Shown here: piece by piece, positions 50,668-63,939 of the stretch
Layout: each line of letters opens with the position of its first letter
How positions within the stretch are numbered: the stretch's first letter is position 1
Assembly (NCBI GenBank): GCA_040954595.2
Contig: CM082587.2
Coordinates: forward strand, 6,076,001 to 6,140,000
DNA length: 64,000 nucleotides
Origin: Balanoglossus misakiensis
Lineage: Eukaryota; Hemichordata
Direction of reading: 5' to 3'
Translations under genes and position numbers: made by a program
The notes under the pieces: model-generated
The model's database searches: none
What the model was told of the DNA's origin: nothing
The model's input: only the letters and a program-made list of their open reading frames with translations

Positions 50668-53600
50668 GTATTCCTAAATTAATTAACGCAACCACTGCGC
50701 ATGCATTCATTAATTTTCCTCTTATTGCCTCCCGCACTGTCAATCAATGGCGCATACCATTAAAACAACTTTCATCATCTGTCGTCACAGTAACGGTCGC
50801 CATCTTTCAGTTCAATTCTTTTCGAGCGGACTGTGAGGCAATTAATCCACTAATTAAGGCTCTACTCCAGGGCGTTATGTCAAAGTGACAATGGACACAT
50901 ACAATGAACTATTACATGTTAAAATTTCACAATTTGGTTTGATGCTAACGTGTCACGTCACGCACGTTGCTTGCTGGTCGCCAGCCAAACCACTCAACCG
51001 GCTGACGCAGAGCAAGATACACACCTGTCGCCCGCGCATCGTTATAACCCCCTGTTTCCACATGCAGAATAAATTCAGGCAAAACTGGATGCAATTCAGT
51101 AGTGAATGTGGTGCGTGGAACGTTGACGTGACAACCGCGTCCATCTTGTTTGGTCGAAGCTTGTCCGTACCCGCATGACCCGGCGACGACCGTATCGTAC
51201 CGCACCGCTGATTGGCTGTTCTAATTCAACTAAACACTGACACGTACGCCTAATTCGGTTCGTAAATGTCGCATGGACGACACCATATGGTGATACAACG
51301 CGTTAATTTTCCATAAGCCCGTCGAGTTCACGCGACAAACCGATATTTCACTCTCTGGGCCCCATACTGTTTGTTACATGCGAACTGTCACAGACTGAAT
51401 ATCATGAAAAAGAGAATTTAACAGTCAATCATAGAAATTACTGTTCTTGAGAACGACGAAGATAAACGACCAGTTAGGCTTTACTATAAAATCACACCGC
51501 ATATAAGGTTAAAAGAAATTAGACGAAAATCAAAAGCTATGTAACCCAAAATATCAGAACAAAAACTTTCTAATTAAAAGGTGGAGAGAATTTAGGTCAT
51601 CTCGTATGATTTATTCCGTGCGTCGGACATGCTTGTGTTACTCCGGCAACGTGGGTCATTAACATTTAAAAGACTTGACCGATACCAACCTACCGTCAAC
51701 ACTGAACGTGGTGTGTGAAATCCGACCAGAAAATCTACCTCGGAAAATTTTGAGGTTTTTTTGGCACCGAAAAAGATCCGACCACTTGTGTCAGATGAAC
51801 GACAGGTAGAATGGGAAACGTCACCCTCAATGTTTGACCCTCATTATCACACACCAGAATTTATAGGTTTATGGATGGCTATTTCTGAAGCCCATATTGC
51901 TGGAATTTTATAGGTATGCAGACAATATGCATAGGAACCGTTCATAGCTGAGGATTTAATGACAAACAGCAATAACAAGTCTGGATCTTACTAAAGGCAA
52001 AAACCTGACCAACTTTTTTATGAAATGTTTCTTAATATTCACTGAACTGTTGTAACTATAGGTGCACAGGGGTTTGCCATCGTGGTATTAAGTACATGTT
52101 GTTATTTATGATTGCCGGGTCAACGGAGCAGATTAGCATGGGTGTGTGAGTGCTGGCCAAATCGATTATCCTCTATGAAGGGGCATATATCACTGGAACA
52201 AAAAATACATTTAAAGGGCGAATCTGACGTTACTGTACTTCACGTCACCGGTTCACTTCGTTGGAATTGTTCCGCGTCAGCACTGAGGCGCCAGCGATTG
52301 TTACCGCGATCCAGGTGAGGCCGGTTCCCCCATAAATTATGTGAAACACATACGCGAGCAGTGCCACGTTTATGGGTCTTGCTCGGCACCATAATCCATG
52401 GTCGTTTTGCATCACAGGGCGTCAACTTTCCCCCCTATTTATGTCAGCTTGAACCCCTTTCACGTTGTCCGGAATACCTTTGGCCATGACCTGTAGTCTA
52501 GACCCCCCCCCCCCCCACTCTGTTACTCTAGGAGTGATAATGACCAATCTTGCTCGCTAATGACACGGTTCGTGACCCCGAATTACACACTGACCACGGC
52601 GTTCATTCCAACGTCGCCTTGACTGCGGAGAAATAAATGTCTTAGTGTGGTTGCCGTATCGAGGTGTGTATTGTAATTAGCAGATGGCCCAAGAGATGAT
52701 ATATCCAGATAATACTAGTATATCCACGCCACCTTCATTGCGGCACAAATGAGGTCACTAGTTTTGAAGAGAAACCGAGCAAAATTTCGACAGATGAAGC
52801 AGCCATCTTGTTGAGCGGGAATTGGCCGCATGTGACTCAAAAATCACACGTTGTAATAAAAATACAGTCGCCCTGGGTTTTTTTCTGGTTAAGCAAACAG
52901 ATTAAGTCGATCCATCCTAAAACAGAGCGTGCATAACGGTCTGTTTCTGCAGGAGACAATCCACAGTGCATAATCGGTTTAGGGTCAGATTGTGATTTCG
53001 TTTCTTTGTGTATGAAATGAAGTCGTCATCTTTTGCGAACAAATACATTTTTCGCTGTAACGAAAGTTACTTCCCGAGATTCTAGTGCACACAGGCGGGG
53101 CTGAAATTCTTATCGGGCGTATTTTCACCCATGCGGGGGTGAACTTCTGAAGTCAAACCACCTGTCATGGTGCCCGACCCACCTGAATGAAAAATGCAAC
53201 AATAGCTATGTAGAAACAATAACCTACTTCAAGGCAACGGTGCCAACGCGTTACAAAATACACGTAACAATACTGCGCTGCCTGACCTGACACAGCCAAT
53301 ATTTCAAGTGGCGCAGGTTATCACGCCAAATGTCCAAATCTGCCACACCCCATCAGAATACCAAGTCAACCTCTCGAAGTACACATCATAGATCTGTCTA
53401 TGTACATACTTAACTGAGCGAGCTCAAATACAATGCTACACACCTACATGTCAACCCACACTGACGCCAAACAAAGCCGACCCGAACGCTAGCCACTGAC
53501 CACAGTACAGTACTAAACAAGACAATACGAGACAACAAAAGCACAACACAACACAGCTCAGCACAACAAAACGCAAGCATCTGCTACGCAAAAACACAGC

Positions 53601-56600
53601 CAGTGCGGTGACTTTTTGGACAGTATTCAGAAATGTACAAAGCCAAACAAAAAGGCGGAAGTAACGAAAAAATAAAGTTTTACATGCATACATCATCGCC
53701 ATGGTGAACCCCAATAGTTTGTGTGGTCATGTCAAACAGGGAAAATTCATTAGTGGCTTAATTTTCTCGCAACTAGCAAAAATAAGCAGTGATTAGAGTT
53801 CTACTAGTATCACCTGTTCCGAATAATGTACTATGACGCCCGTTGCCGAGTCACGATTGAGATGACCCGTTATGAGTTATCTGGATAGGGCTTTAATTTA
53901 GAAGAGGAACCGATGATCGAAATTACACAACAGTATTAGCACAGTCAATGTAATTGTCCTCGTGATAAGAGAGTGCATAGGGGCGATATCCTTTTGAACG
54001 CGGGTACACCTGCATAGGTGGTATATAGTGTCATTTTGAAGTTTGAAGTGGTATTGTAATAAATTGATCATGAGTATTTTGAGAGTTTCCACCCAAAATT
54101 CCTTTGTTTGACCGGCAAACGTTGAGAAGAGGGGGCGGATGCATTGTTCAACTTTGATTGTCACTGACTGAGAATACATCATTTCAATCTTTATCATTTG
54201 GGACCGACCGACCGACCGACAAAATAACCATTCAAATGATAAAATTAATTATTTTTTTCTGTGTGGCATATGGAGGAAATAGGCTTCCTCACCATAAAGT
54301 CTGGCTTATGCGATTATGAGTATGTACGTCACCGATACTAAAGTGACCTAAAATCGATGATCCGAAAGTGACCCCTCAGTTCAGCTAAGGTGGCCGGGGT
54401 GGTAACAGCGGCTGGTCACGTCGACGATGGATGCGTGTACAATCACGGTTGTACTGTACTGATCATGTCGCTCTATATAAATTAGCGGGCACATAGCAAA
54501 ATGGGTGATTTTTTATTAATGTAATATGTACCAGACAGTCCATACGGTGCGCTAAAATAAACACATCTGGGGACCGGCTTATTCGGCGCATATGAGTTTG
54601 CATTTTGACGGAGACGGGTATGTTTTGCACCAGAAATGGGATTATTACTTCTTACGCGGTTGCCTATGCTTTTATTTACAGTAGCAGGGCAATAAATGGG
54701 CGGAAAGCTCAAAGGGCCAATAAAATTCTCGGCGTTGGTAAAACGTTTGGAATGTTCATTACTGCGCCAGAGTTAGCATTTCGGGGCGCGTCCTTTATGG
54801 GTGCAAAGAAACGCTGGTCCTGACATTCTATCCCGGCATGCTATTCGGACGCGATGCGATGGACCCGCAGATAAAGGCAGCATCTATTTAAAATAACTGT
54901 TATGCACCCAGGGTTAACGTGAGTCAATTAAATTGTGAGAAACATCAAAGGTATCTAAAGCTACTGACGTTAAAATCTCGCCCGGTTTGCTGGCTAAGTA
55001 TTGCCATAGTATTTTAGGACGAGTTGAGCTTGGGAGCTCTCTTTCTTACCCTACCAGTTCTCCAAGGCGCATGCGCCCAGTAATACCCCGCAAATTGGTA
55101 CACACCCGCGTTTATCAACAAATAAAGTTGTTTACCATGTAGAAAACACGGGTAAGAGGCGGGGTCTTGTAATTAGAAGTACCACATTCCACAGACTCCG
55201 AGCCAAATGCGACTTTCAGTGACAGAATCTAAAAAACTCAAACGGCTTAAACCTCATAGCCTTCTGAGGTCTATATTAGATATACTAAAAATGGCGTCTT
55301 TGAATTTTACCCTTTTAAGTTTGCAAATTCGACCAATATGCCCCGACGAAATTTATCAAATGGTGTAAACATACTTTAATTGCAGCGGTTAACAGAAGAA
55401 ACATTATTTACTCGAAAGTCACGTTTTTGAGTTGTCGCACTATAGTTCTCAAGATTCGTCATTTGGCCATACATGCAAATTCAGAAAAAAACGCGAACCG
55501 AACCGACTCCGGAGCCTCCAAGAGCGAAGGACTTCTGCGGTTGCCTTGGGGAAATATCAAGATTGGCGTGATATCTACTGACGGAGAGAATAACACAGTC
55601 TGAGTAAACACGGACTAGTGCAGTTCTCGAGGTCGAGTGATATTGCCGACCGTGATATGCCAAGCAAGCCAGGGCATGCACCATCTATATACACAGTCGA
55701 CAAGTCAAACTCAATGAGACAACCCGATAAGCAAATATGTCTCTCACTTTGCACACAGTATCTTTCGAGGTTCAAAGCCCGATAGCTGTCTTAGGTCGAA
55801 GTCCAAGAATGGCGTATTGACATTAGAGTCAGCGGCATACCGAGGACACCGATCCGCTCTATACATGAACCCCAACGTGATATTTCGACGGACGGACGGT
55901 CGCGCGCGGGCCCGTCCCTTGAATTAAAGTCTGTGTATCATTCAGTGAACCCGCAAAGGAACGAAATAAGCTAAACAATAATGTTTTCGGTCCAGTGCAA
56001 GTCTTTAGATACTATGACTCTCATGCTGTCGACAAAGCACTTGACCTGCTATTAACGGACACCTTTAAGCACGAGCAAACCCACGGAATCACAGTTTCCA
56101 TTAGTTGTATAGGATGGAAATTACATTTTTGGAGTAAAAGTATACGGCAAACGGAGGATGTACTACCAAAACTAACGAATACCATTTGTTCACTTTGCAC
56201 TTGTAAAGCGTTGGACTCAAACGACGGAGAACCAAATGCGCGACCGCCGGCGCCCGTCGCTCACTGACGGCCAAACGCCGATGCGAACCACGGCCGCAAC
56301 CACCTGTTGCTGGCGACCACTTGTCACGTGCCTTGCCAACGAGGCGTTTGGGCCTCGGTACTGAAAACACACGCAAGCCTTCGAGCAGATCACAGCAACC
56401 CATTTGTCCGGTTCCGATCAACGGTTATCACTATACGCTTGAGAATTAATGTAACTAAGGCGTACAGAAACAGTGAAAACACATGACAACTCACAGAGTG
56501 GCCGAAAAACAGACCAGAACGACTGAATTTCAAAGCAACTGAAACATAACACTATCACGGTGGGTTTCTCAGGCAGTACCGCGTTTCGAAGTAGTTAGAG

Positions 56601-57088
56601 ATAAAGAGAAAACAACTTTGTGCTAACGACGATATATGTTACCTGCAATTTCAAGTTACTCCTGGACAGGAACTGCTGCGCGGAATGTGACAATATCCAA
56701 TCGAATAAATTTATACCCCCTGTGTGGCCTAAATAGGGAACGCACCCCTACACACATTAAATTGGGGACACCGCATATGAGTATCCATCCCAATATAAAA
56801 ATTTCAAAATTGTCCTGAACGCGCACAATAAAAGTGAGATACTCTGGCGCAACTGAATGGTCCCAAGGAAGGACCTGGGAAACAGAGCCAAGGCAGAGAG
56901 TGTTGCAAAATATACCAAATTTGTACAATACTTTTCCAATCGTGCCAACCCCCTGTTAGGCTGTTATCGTGTACAAATCATATCTGGATTACGCTCTTCC
57001 ATGAAGCGGCTCACCCCCACCCACCCACCACCCACACACAACCACGGACAGCTCCGTTAGTCCTGTGAGATCTACTATGCACAGGCGG

Positions 57089-57161
57089 TGACCACTGACC
57101 GTACGTCAAGAGCCTGACCATTGACCACTGCATGATTAAGCGTCACGGTGACCATTGACCC
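57089..57161 (-). promoter_or_regulatory. cluster of three DR1-type nuclear-receptor motifs
   Basis: Three pairs of TGACC-type half sites, each pair spaced by one base, at 57089-57101 (TGACCA C TGACCG), 57115-57127 (TGACCA T TGACCA) and 57149-57161 (TGACCA T TGACCC). On the minus strand they read as NGGTCA-N-TGGTCA direct repeats. DR1 is the RXR/HNF4/PPAR arrangement. Three in 73 bases, in one orientation, is more than expected by chance. They lie just past the 3' edge of the GT31-like relic. Confidence 0.5.
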
Positions 57162-57205
57162 CCCCAAAAACCCCAACGGTCAGCATGAATATCTGGAACA
57201 TCGCA

Positions 57206-57677
57206 CTAGCTATCTCTAGCTATGTCGGTGAAAACGAAAGTTCGGTCGTCGACGTAAAGAATTAAACGCGAAGCTGCACGATGCTTTCTCACCCCCAGTG
57301 CACCATAGGAATGAAGTCCGATGGATCTTGGGAGTGACGAGATGCAGCGGTAAATTTGAATGATATCACGGTGATTGTTTCCTTCCGCCTGGATTTGTTC
57401 TTGTAGCAACGAATCGCCTGTCGGGCCGACGAGAAAAAACACGCACCACAGAATCACCAACTGAATCACCGAGATTGTTTGCCCACGTTTCTCTCACGGC
57501 AGCGCGAGTAGCGCCCTCGTCCGGCAAAGATGAAATAACAATGAGCAGTGTCACAGTGGGAAAATTGGCACGGTTTTTAATTGTTGGCTCACCCTGCAAA
57601 GTCGTGGTGTATACTATCAAAATTCCGTAGCTGAGTAGGTAACTTGCCAGAATGCTGACCAGACAAAACCAGCATGA
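57206..57677 (-). pseudogene. beta-1,3-galactosyltransferase-like (GT31) fragment with a frameshift
   Basis: The upstream frame reads a hydrophobic stretch (LVSILASYLLSYGILIVY), like a type II signal anchor. The GT31 start motif follows as TVTLLIVISSLP and GATRAAVRETWAN. The reading continues in another frame as FFLVGPTGDSLLQEQIQAEG, NNHRDIIQ and a VDDRTFVF box that recalls the family's DxD region. The switch falls at or near a run of six T on the minus strand (57434-57439). Between DIIQ and VDD the match is poor, and no in-frame ATG precedes the anchor. It is either a decayed copy or a real gene with a sequence error. Golgi glycosyltransferase would be the ancestral role. Confidence 0.6.
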
Positions 57678-60600
57678 TTATATCGATTGAAATACTAATC
57701 CAAACGCTCACCTTCGCGCAGGACGTTGTCCGAGTTCCAACACCGATCGGAACTGTTGATATGTGCAGCATCCAGAATGAGAAATGCATATAGGTCCTCT
57801 GAGGGTGAAATTTCGCCATTATCAACACGTTGTACACGGAAAATTGACGCCGTGTATTTCGTCCCATCGAAGGCTGTCCACGTGACACTTGAATCAATTC
57901 ACCCCGTTGTTACTTATAAGATAACTTCGTTACCGCTAGGACTTTTATCCGCCGGAAGCGTCGTTTCAGTGCATGTACAGCACGCTGAGACCTTCCACTG
58001 CCCATCCAGAGCTCGCCACTCTGATTGGCTGAAGCAGCCGACGTGAAAAGTCGCCGATTCCGATTGGTCAGCGAGACACAAACGTCTAAATGGATACATC
58101 CGCGCTCAATTTCTCCCCTTTAATTTGATTTGTCGTGAGCGATGATCGCCGCATTGTCCCGCGTGCACGCTGTCCTCTTTAGTTTTTCACTGCTTTTCCG
58201 GTTCACACCGCTTTCTGAAATTTCCCAGTACAGCTTTGAAGTCACTAAGGATCGGGGACGCGTCGCCAACCGACGTGCTCTGAATATTGCCAGACAAAAT
58301 AACGCCGGCGGGTTGATTTACCTCGAACACATCATAGATCATGTCGCTTTTGCTTCGTGCACCTGCCAGGCGAAAAGGTGAACAAATCACCAGGATTCTC
58401 ACCAGATGGCAACAGAAAAGGTCGCCACAATTCCTTTGAAGACAAAAAGACGCGTGTACATGGTCCATTCCGTTGCGTTATTCTTTTTTCTTATTTTATA
58501 GGACCTTGCCCTTTAGCAGGTAATAAAAAGCTATTTAAGCATAGACAGTAGATTTAAGGTACGGGGAATTTTAAGACTTGTAGGAGATCGCGCACCTGGT
58601 AACAACCCTTGTCGACTTCCGGGCCATCGCAATAAAGGAAAGATTCACGAGGTTCAATTGTTTCAATTGTCGGGCAAATTGGAACGACCGCAGGTGATGT
58701 TTATCGTTCCTTCGACAACTGTGTAGCCCCGGGGGGTTAGAACTATGGGTTATAACTACGGCTCGAGTAACCATGGATACCGTCACACAGAGGCGCGGAG
58801 AAGGCCTTATTTTTTTCTGTCGTTTATTATGATGACTATACACTTGTGCGATTTTCAATTCAAATATCTTGGGATTAAACGAGTGCTTATACAAGGACGT
58901 AGAACACGCATGGGCCTATACACTAAAGGTCAGTGTCGTTAGCAAATAATTATCTCAAGGTATTCCCAAAGCGCAGAAATTAAGCGACGAAATTGTCGTC
59001 GTAAATAGAAGAAATTATCATCATTAGAAAAGAATTACCTACTACTCATGCAATTTTTCCCCAACTGCAATGAATTTTACAGTACGCTATTTATAACGAT
59101 ATCCTTCAAATGCATTGCCTAAAAAAATCCACAGCAACGGTCTAAGAAAAAAACGCAGCCGAAAAAATATCTGAAACACGGTTAGAAATTCGAACGATGC
59201 TATAAATGGCCGATAAAGGACGTATAAGCCATGAAATATGTGACAGTATATTTTATCATTGGACCGTACCTTGAGAAGGGAAAATAAATATTGCCAACCG
59301 TACTTCCTCGAGGACAAACGCGATCTTGTAGCGCACAATATGACTGCTTTTATTACAAGCACAGTCTATCCATTTATCGGGATAACTAAAAGAGACACAT
59401 ACCTAGTAACAGAAGTCCCTTTCGGTTATTGGCGAGATTATATTCTTTGTGCGGTGTTCTCGGGAGATGCAAACGTTTATATTGGATCTGAAGCCCACGC
59501 GAGAGCACGGTTCCGCACCGTCAGATTAGATAGAAGGAAAACGCCGCGTTGATTAAAATTTCTCATGGAAAAGCAGATTGTCTTACCACAAATGTGCAAA
59601 AAAAATTAAGTTACTTCAACACAAGGAAAATTGACCTTTCGAAAATAAAAATAAAATTATATGTATACTATTTGGTTAATTGCACAAAGTAACGTCGTGT
59701 TAGCTGTATATGAAGACAACTTGGCCGTTTGCCCGCCGATTATCACTCTCGTTGTCTGATATACCACCTGTCGTAAAGTGTCATTTGGTGGCTCCTGCAT
59801 AAATTGTATGACATGATTAATAACAGGCAGTCGAGCATTTTGTATACAGATGTATTTTGACGAGATGTAAAATCTTGTGAGCACAATAACACTTAAGACT
59901 GGCGCCATGATCTTCTCCTGGGAGCAGAACACTTCAAAACAATCACTTGTTTGCTACAGACCTATACATAAATAAATTAATGTACACCGCCAAAAGGGGG
60001 CAATCAACATTACTTAGCTTGGAATATTGCTGTCTTCTCTGTGGGCATGGACACAGAGCAAACAGTTCTTATGTCAATCAGGATGCTAAAGTAGTCTTGT
60101 TTTCGCTCAATAAGTTGGGGCCGTCCAAAGTGTTTGTCTTCCGCGCCCTTGTGATTCGTTTGACAGAAAATCCCAAGACATTCTGACACTCTACCTTATC
60201 ACGGAGTAAAACGACGCTAAAGTGTTGCTTCTGCATAATATTGCTACTGACGTATTCTCTTGGGTGCCAATGAATGTTTCAGCAAGAGAAGGGAAGTCTT
60301 CGAAATGCGGGTTTAATGTTGTTTACGCTGTGTCATAGAAAGAGCTCGATAAATTCGAACCATGCGTTACAATATGTAGAAAACTTTCATTTTCTCGCAA
60401 AAGAGAAGGCAAATTTCACTGTTACAGAGATTACCGTTGGGAAATTTGAAATATAACTGATCACAGAGACAACTTAGATTGTGGCCTACGGCGTCACTGG
60501 GTTGCGAAGATAGAAAGTCTGGGAAAACGCAAAAATTGATTATCGACAAATATTGTGAAGCATGCGAAGAACTCCTGAAAAGGGTGCATGTACAATTTTG

Positions 60601-63568
60601 TTTATCTTGCGGTATCAGCAGTTGAGTTTAGGGAATATTCTCTCAAATATTTTGCATTGATCTTGCCCATGGCAGTTTGTGAACTGTAACCCTTCCCTAG
60701 AACCCCCTCCAAATCCCCCAGCCCCTTCCAGAGAATGACTTAAGGTCATGTGACGTTTTCTCGCTGGGGATTTGCAAGGTCACGTGGGCGACCGTTTAGG
60801 GCGGCCATGTTTGTGGGGTCAAAATCTACCGCCATCTTCCCGTAGGTCAAATGAATACCCGGATGTACAACAAGCGTAAGGCCAGTGCAGAGGACAGTTA
60901 CAGACATACTGTGCGCACATATTCACTGAGTACAGATTTCACCTTTGGATTTCAAAAACAGGTTTAAAAACGTTTAACACAATAAGTTTTTTCTTAATAT
61001 TCCAGATAAGGTCAATCCGTATGCCTACGCCATTGAATGTGAATTGATGTCCGGCACTGCAAATGGAGTACCAGACTTAAAAAATTGCTCGATATGTAGA
61101 ACGTGTGACGAAGTAATTACATACAACACCACGTTTGTCTATGAAAATCCATTATGTGGTGTTGTCGTGAAATATTTAAGATATTTCAGTGGTGCTTCTG
61201 CATGACCGGTTGTGTTCCATGTCCATTTGGTACTTAGAGGGCGCCGTACTATATCCGTCGTTTCACTCTCACTATTAATCGGCAACAGGTGGGTTACAAT
61301 ACGCAGTGTGACTTGGTTTTGTTTAGTTGTTTGTTCGTCCGACGTCAATCTACAGTCGTGACATGTCTATCAGGGTATAAGCGCGTGCCATCTGGCTATT
61401 GGTTTATTCGATGTCGTCATTTCATTCCAATGAGCCAATTCTTCGCCTTCAGCATCATGCCCCAACAAGACTCGCCCAAGAACCTGAAGTAATGAAACAA
61501 GAGTCGCGTGATTAGATCCGAGACATTTTTTTATGATTCTGTGTTACTCAATTCGCCTTGCAACTATCGCTAAGTTGGACATTTTGTGCAATGGCGCTGG
61601 TCATAAATAATTAAACGAAACCGGGCGCCTGGCAGATGTCTAAGTTTAAACAATTCCACGTGCACCTATGTTATACTGCACCGTCGTTGTGCTGGGTTTG
61701 AGCATAGACCCTAGGGTCTATGGTTGGAGTGAACCCTCTGGACATGTCTGAGCAATGGTTTCAGACGGAACGGGACGAACAGACAGGACCAATCACAGAT
61801 CAACAGGCTCCCAGCCTTAGGGCGGAAGAAACCGTAATGAAAAGCCTAACACGATTGAACAGTCAACATATCATCAATCAACGCCTTACGTTATACATGA
61901 AGTTGGACGGTCAGTTTATAGACGATACTACTCAATTATGTAGGATTAAACACTTGTCTGATTGAAGGATTAAGTTGGGAAGGAAACCGGAAATACGATG
62001 CTGGCAATCGAAACGAGGGCATAAATATTCTTCTTGCAGTCATGTGTAAATAAGATTTCTTTATAGAGTATCACTGGCAATTTAATTAACATCATAAATT
62101 TAGGAGATTAGGAGGAAAAATCTTGACAAATGAATGCCCCAAGACTTTGTTTTAGAAACCGAGAAGAAAAATGCCATCGTCAACGCCCGGGGTGGTATGC
62201 TGAAGTCAAATAGGATTGTTACTTCCGGTGTTCAGTGGTGAGGGCGCTTTCCAAATGGCAGCCACAATATTGAGTTTAGTCGATGTTCACATCGCTGGGT
62301 CAATATGAGGCGTACATGTCATAAACCGTCGGTGCTTGAATCATCAATTCGTCGAGACAATTAATGCTTGAGCTCACAATATTCATATTCTACGACCAAT
62401 AAGGCAAGTACTGGTACGAGCACTTTGCGCATGTGCAGCTATAGCTTGCTCTCCGGGGAATATGTGCCCTTTAAATTGTCGTTTAATTACCGTCGCAAAA
62501 TGGAAACTTGTTCATCCGCTCCAAGTCATAATATATCACCAGAGACTTGGGAATGGATTAGCGTTTCGAGAATCATATGCAATTTCTCATTGTTTTGTGA
62601 CTTGCAAATCAAAATCAGCCGAACGCGCTGCTATGGTAGCAACTATGATCACCACACGATGTCGTGTGCCGGCGAGTGCGATCTAGTTCTGCGCATGCCT
62701 GCTTCGCTTACAAGCCTTCCCGCCTTCCAGGCACGCACATCGAATATAATGTGTTCATAATTTATGGCTGTGTGGTTTTCGAATGCACTCCCTATAACAA
62801 GCGGTCTCTTTGAAATTGGCCTCTAATGCGGGCCAGTGGAAGCGGCCAAGGGAGACATCAAAAATAAACCCAAGAAATTATGATTGTTATCGATATAACA
62901 TATTTTCTTATTTCTCTTTATCCTGGTAATATTTCACTCTAGCAAGATATGATATTACTAATGGGCAAACGGAACAGAACTGAGTGTGAATGTTCTGCTT
63001 CTACTTGTAAATGCTCACGCGCAGATTCCATTGAATTTTAAATGTCTTCTTCGGATACTTGGCTAGCAAACCGTTGCTAGGGCATTTAACCAGGTGTCGC
63101 GAGCCGCGATCTCGCAATGCGCGGAAAACATCCATTTCGCACACACAACAAGCTAAACCGACAAGTACATGTACTGAATCACCTGGCTGTTCGGATATAG
63201 GACACACAATGGAGAACCGGGACATATGCGATGAACACGCCATTGCAATTGTAGACACTCGATACAGCATGCTATATCAAGTGTCTTTGATGCCATGGTC
63301 TCCATAGCTACATACACCTCAGTAACATTGAAAACGACCGATCAGAACAACGTCACGATCTAAATAAGCTCATTCGTGTATCCTGTGTGTACGTGTGTGC
63401 GTTTACTAAAATGTTCCCCTTTCTGCGGTTCGCGCCGTGAACAGTCGCATGGACGACCCATATTAGGAGTTGCTTATTAGCATAAAAATTAACATATCAT
63501 TAATATGTAGAACGCCATCTGACCAATGACGTGCCCGGAAATACCGTAAATGCGACCCCAATACTTAC
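57678..63568. other. gene-poor region, possibly intron and 3' side of the synaptotagmin-like gene
   Basis: Because the C2B exon at 63569-63756 ends in the middle of its domain, the downstream exons should lie here on the minus strand. I searched the minus-strand frames for a WHxL-type synaptotagmin C-terminus and did not find it. A promoter-like patch lies at about 60733-60858. The plus-strand frame at 61720-61965 (MVGVNPLDMSEQWF) has no recognisable domain. Confidence 0.4.
60733..60858. promoter_or_regulatory. promoter-like motif cluster
   Basis: Within about 125 bases there are CATGTGACG (CRE/USF-like), an E-box GGTCACGTGGGC, GCGGCCATGTTT and CCGCCATCTTCCC (two YY1-like cores). The minus strand also carries an ATGGCCGCC start-like context but only a 20-codon frame. 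No attached gene could be identified. Confidence 0.3.
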
Positions 63569-63756
63569 ATCATTCTGTCCCAGCCTGTGTTCGTGCATGA
63601 TGTGAAACTCAAGGTAGAGGTGTCTCAGGAAATCTTGGCCAACGCTGAATACCAACGCTTCGTTAAAAACCGGATTGAGCGTGTGGTGTTTTGTCGACGT
63701 CTTCTTTTTCTTTAGGCGTTTTCCCGCGTAAAATATTGACACTTTCACGTATGGAT
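63569..63756 (-). CDS. C2B-domain exon of a synaptotagmin-family protein (partial)
   Basis: An internal exon of 188 bases between a CTGCAG acceptor and an AAT-GAT/GTAAGT donor. It encodes about 62 residues: (D)PYVKVSIFYAGKRLKKKKTS, TKHHTLNPVFNEALVFSV, GQDFLRHLYLEFHIMHEHRL and GQND. The DPYVKV loop, the polybasic GKRLKKKKT strand and the LNPVFNE motif are hallmarks of synaptotagmin C2B domains, which bind acidic phospholipids and, in many members, calcium during membrane fusion. In the last loop the usual paired aspartates are replaced by MHEHRLGQND, so calcium binding may be weakened. The upstream exons lie right of the window; the C-terminal exon was not found. The exact synaptotagmin subtype is unclear. 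Confidence 0.9.
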
Positions 63757-63843
63757 CTGCAGAGGAGCAAATATATGACATTAATGTTGTGTTTAATCGC
63801 AAATATGGGCGGTGCGAAAAACACTGCGTTTTACACAATTTCA

Positions 63844-63845
<2 letters not shown>

Positions 63846-63926
<81 letters not shown>

Positions 63927-63939
63927 GCGGGGGGGGGGG
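63846..63939. repeat. (TCA)27 microsatellite followed by a poly(G) run
   Basis: Twenty-seven TCA units (63846-63926), then GC and eleven G (63929-63939). It lies in the intron just upstream of the C2B exon. The poly-histidine open frame through it is an artefact. Confidence 0.95.

Larger units (their letters stand above)
49350..57205. other. gene-poor region
   Basis: Nearly 8 kb without a frame that I can tie to a domain or a splice pattern. It holds a run of 20 G at 50648-50667, a run of 14 C at 52503-52516 and a GACC tetranucleotide run near 54206-54220. The copy A CAP-LIM promoter and first exon should lie near 49.4-50 kb or further right. Confidence 0.45.
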
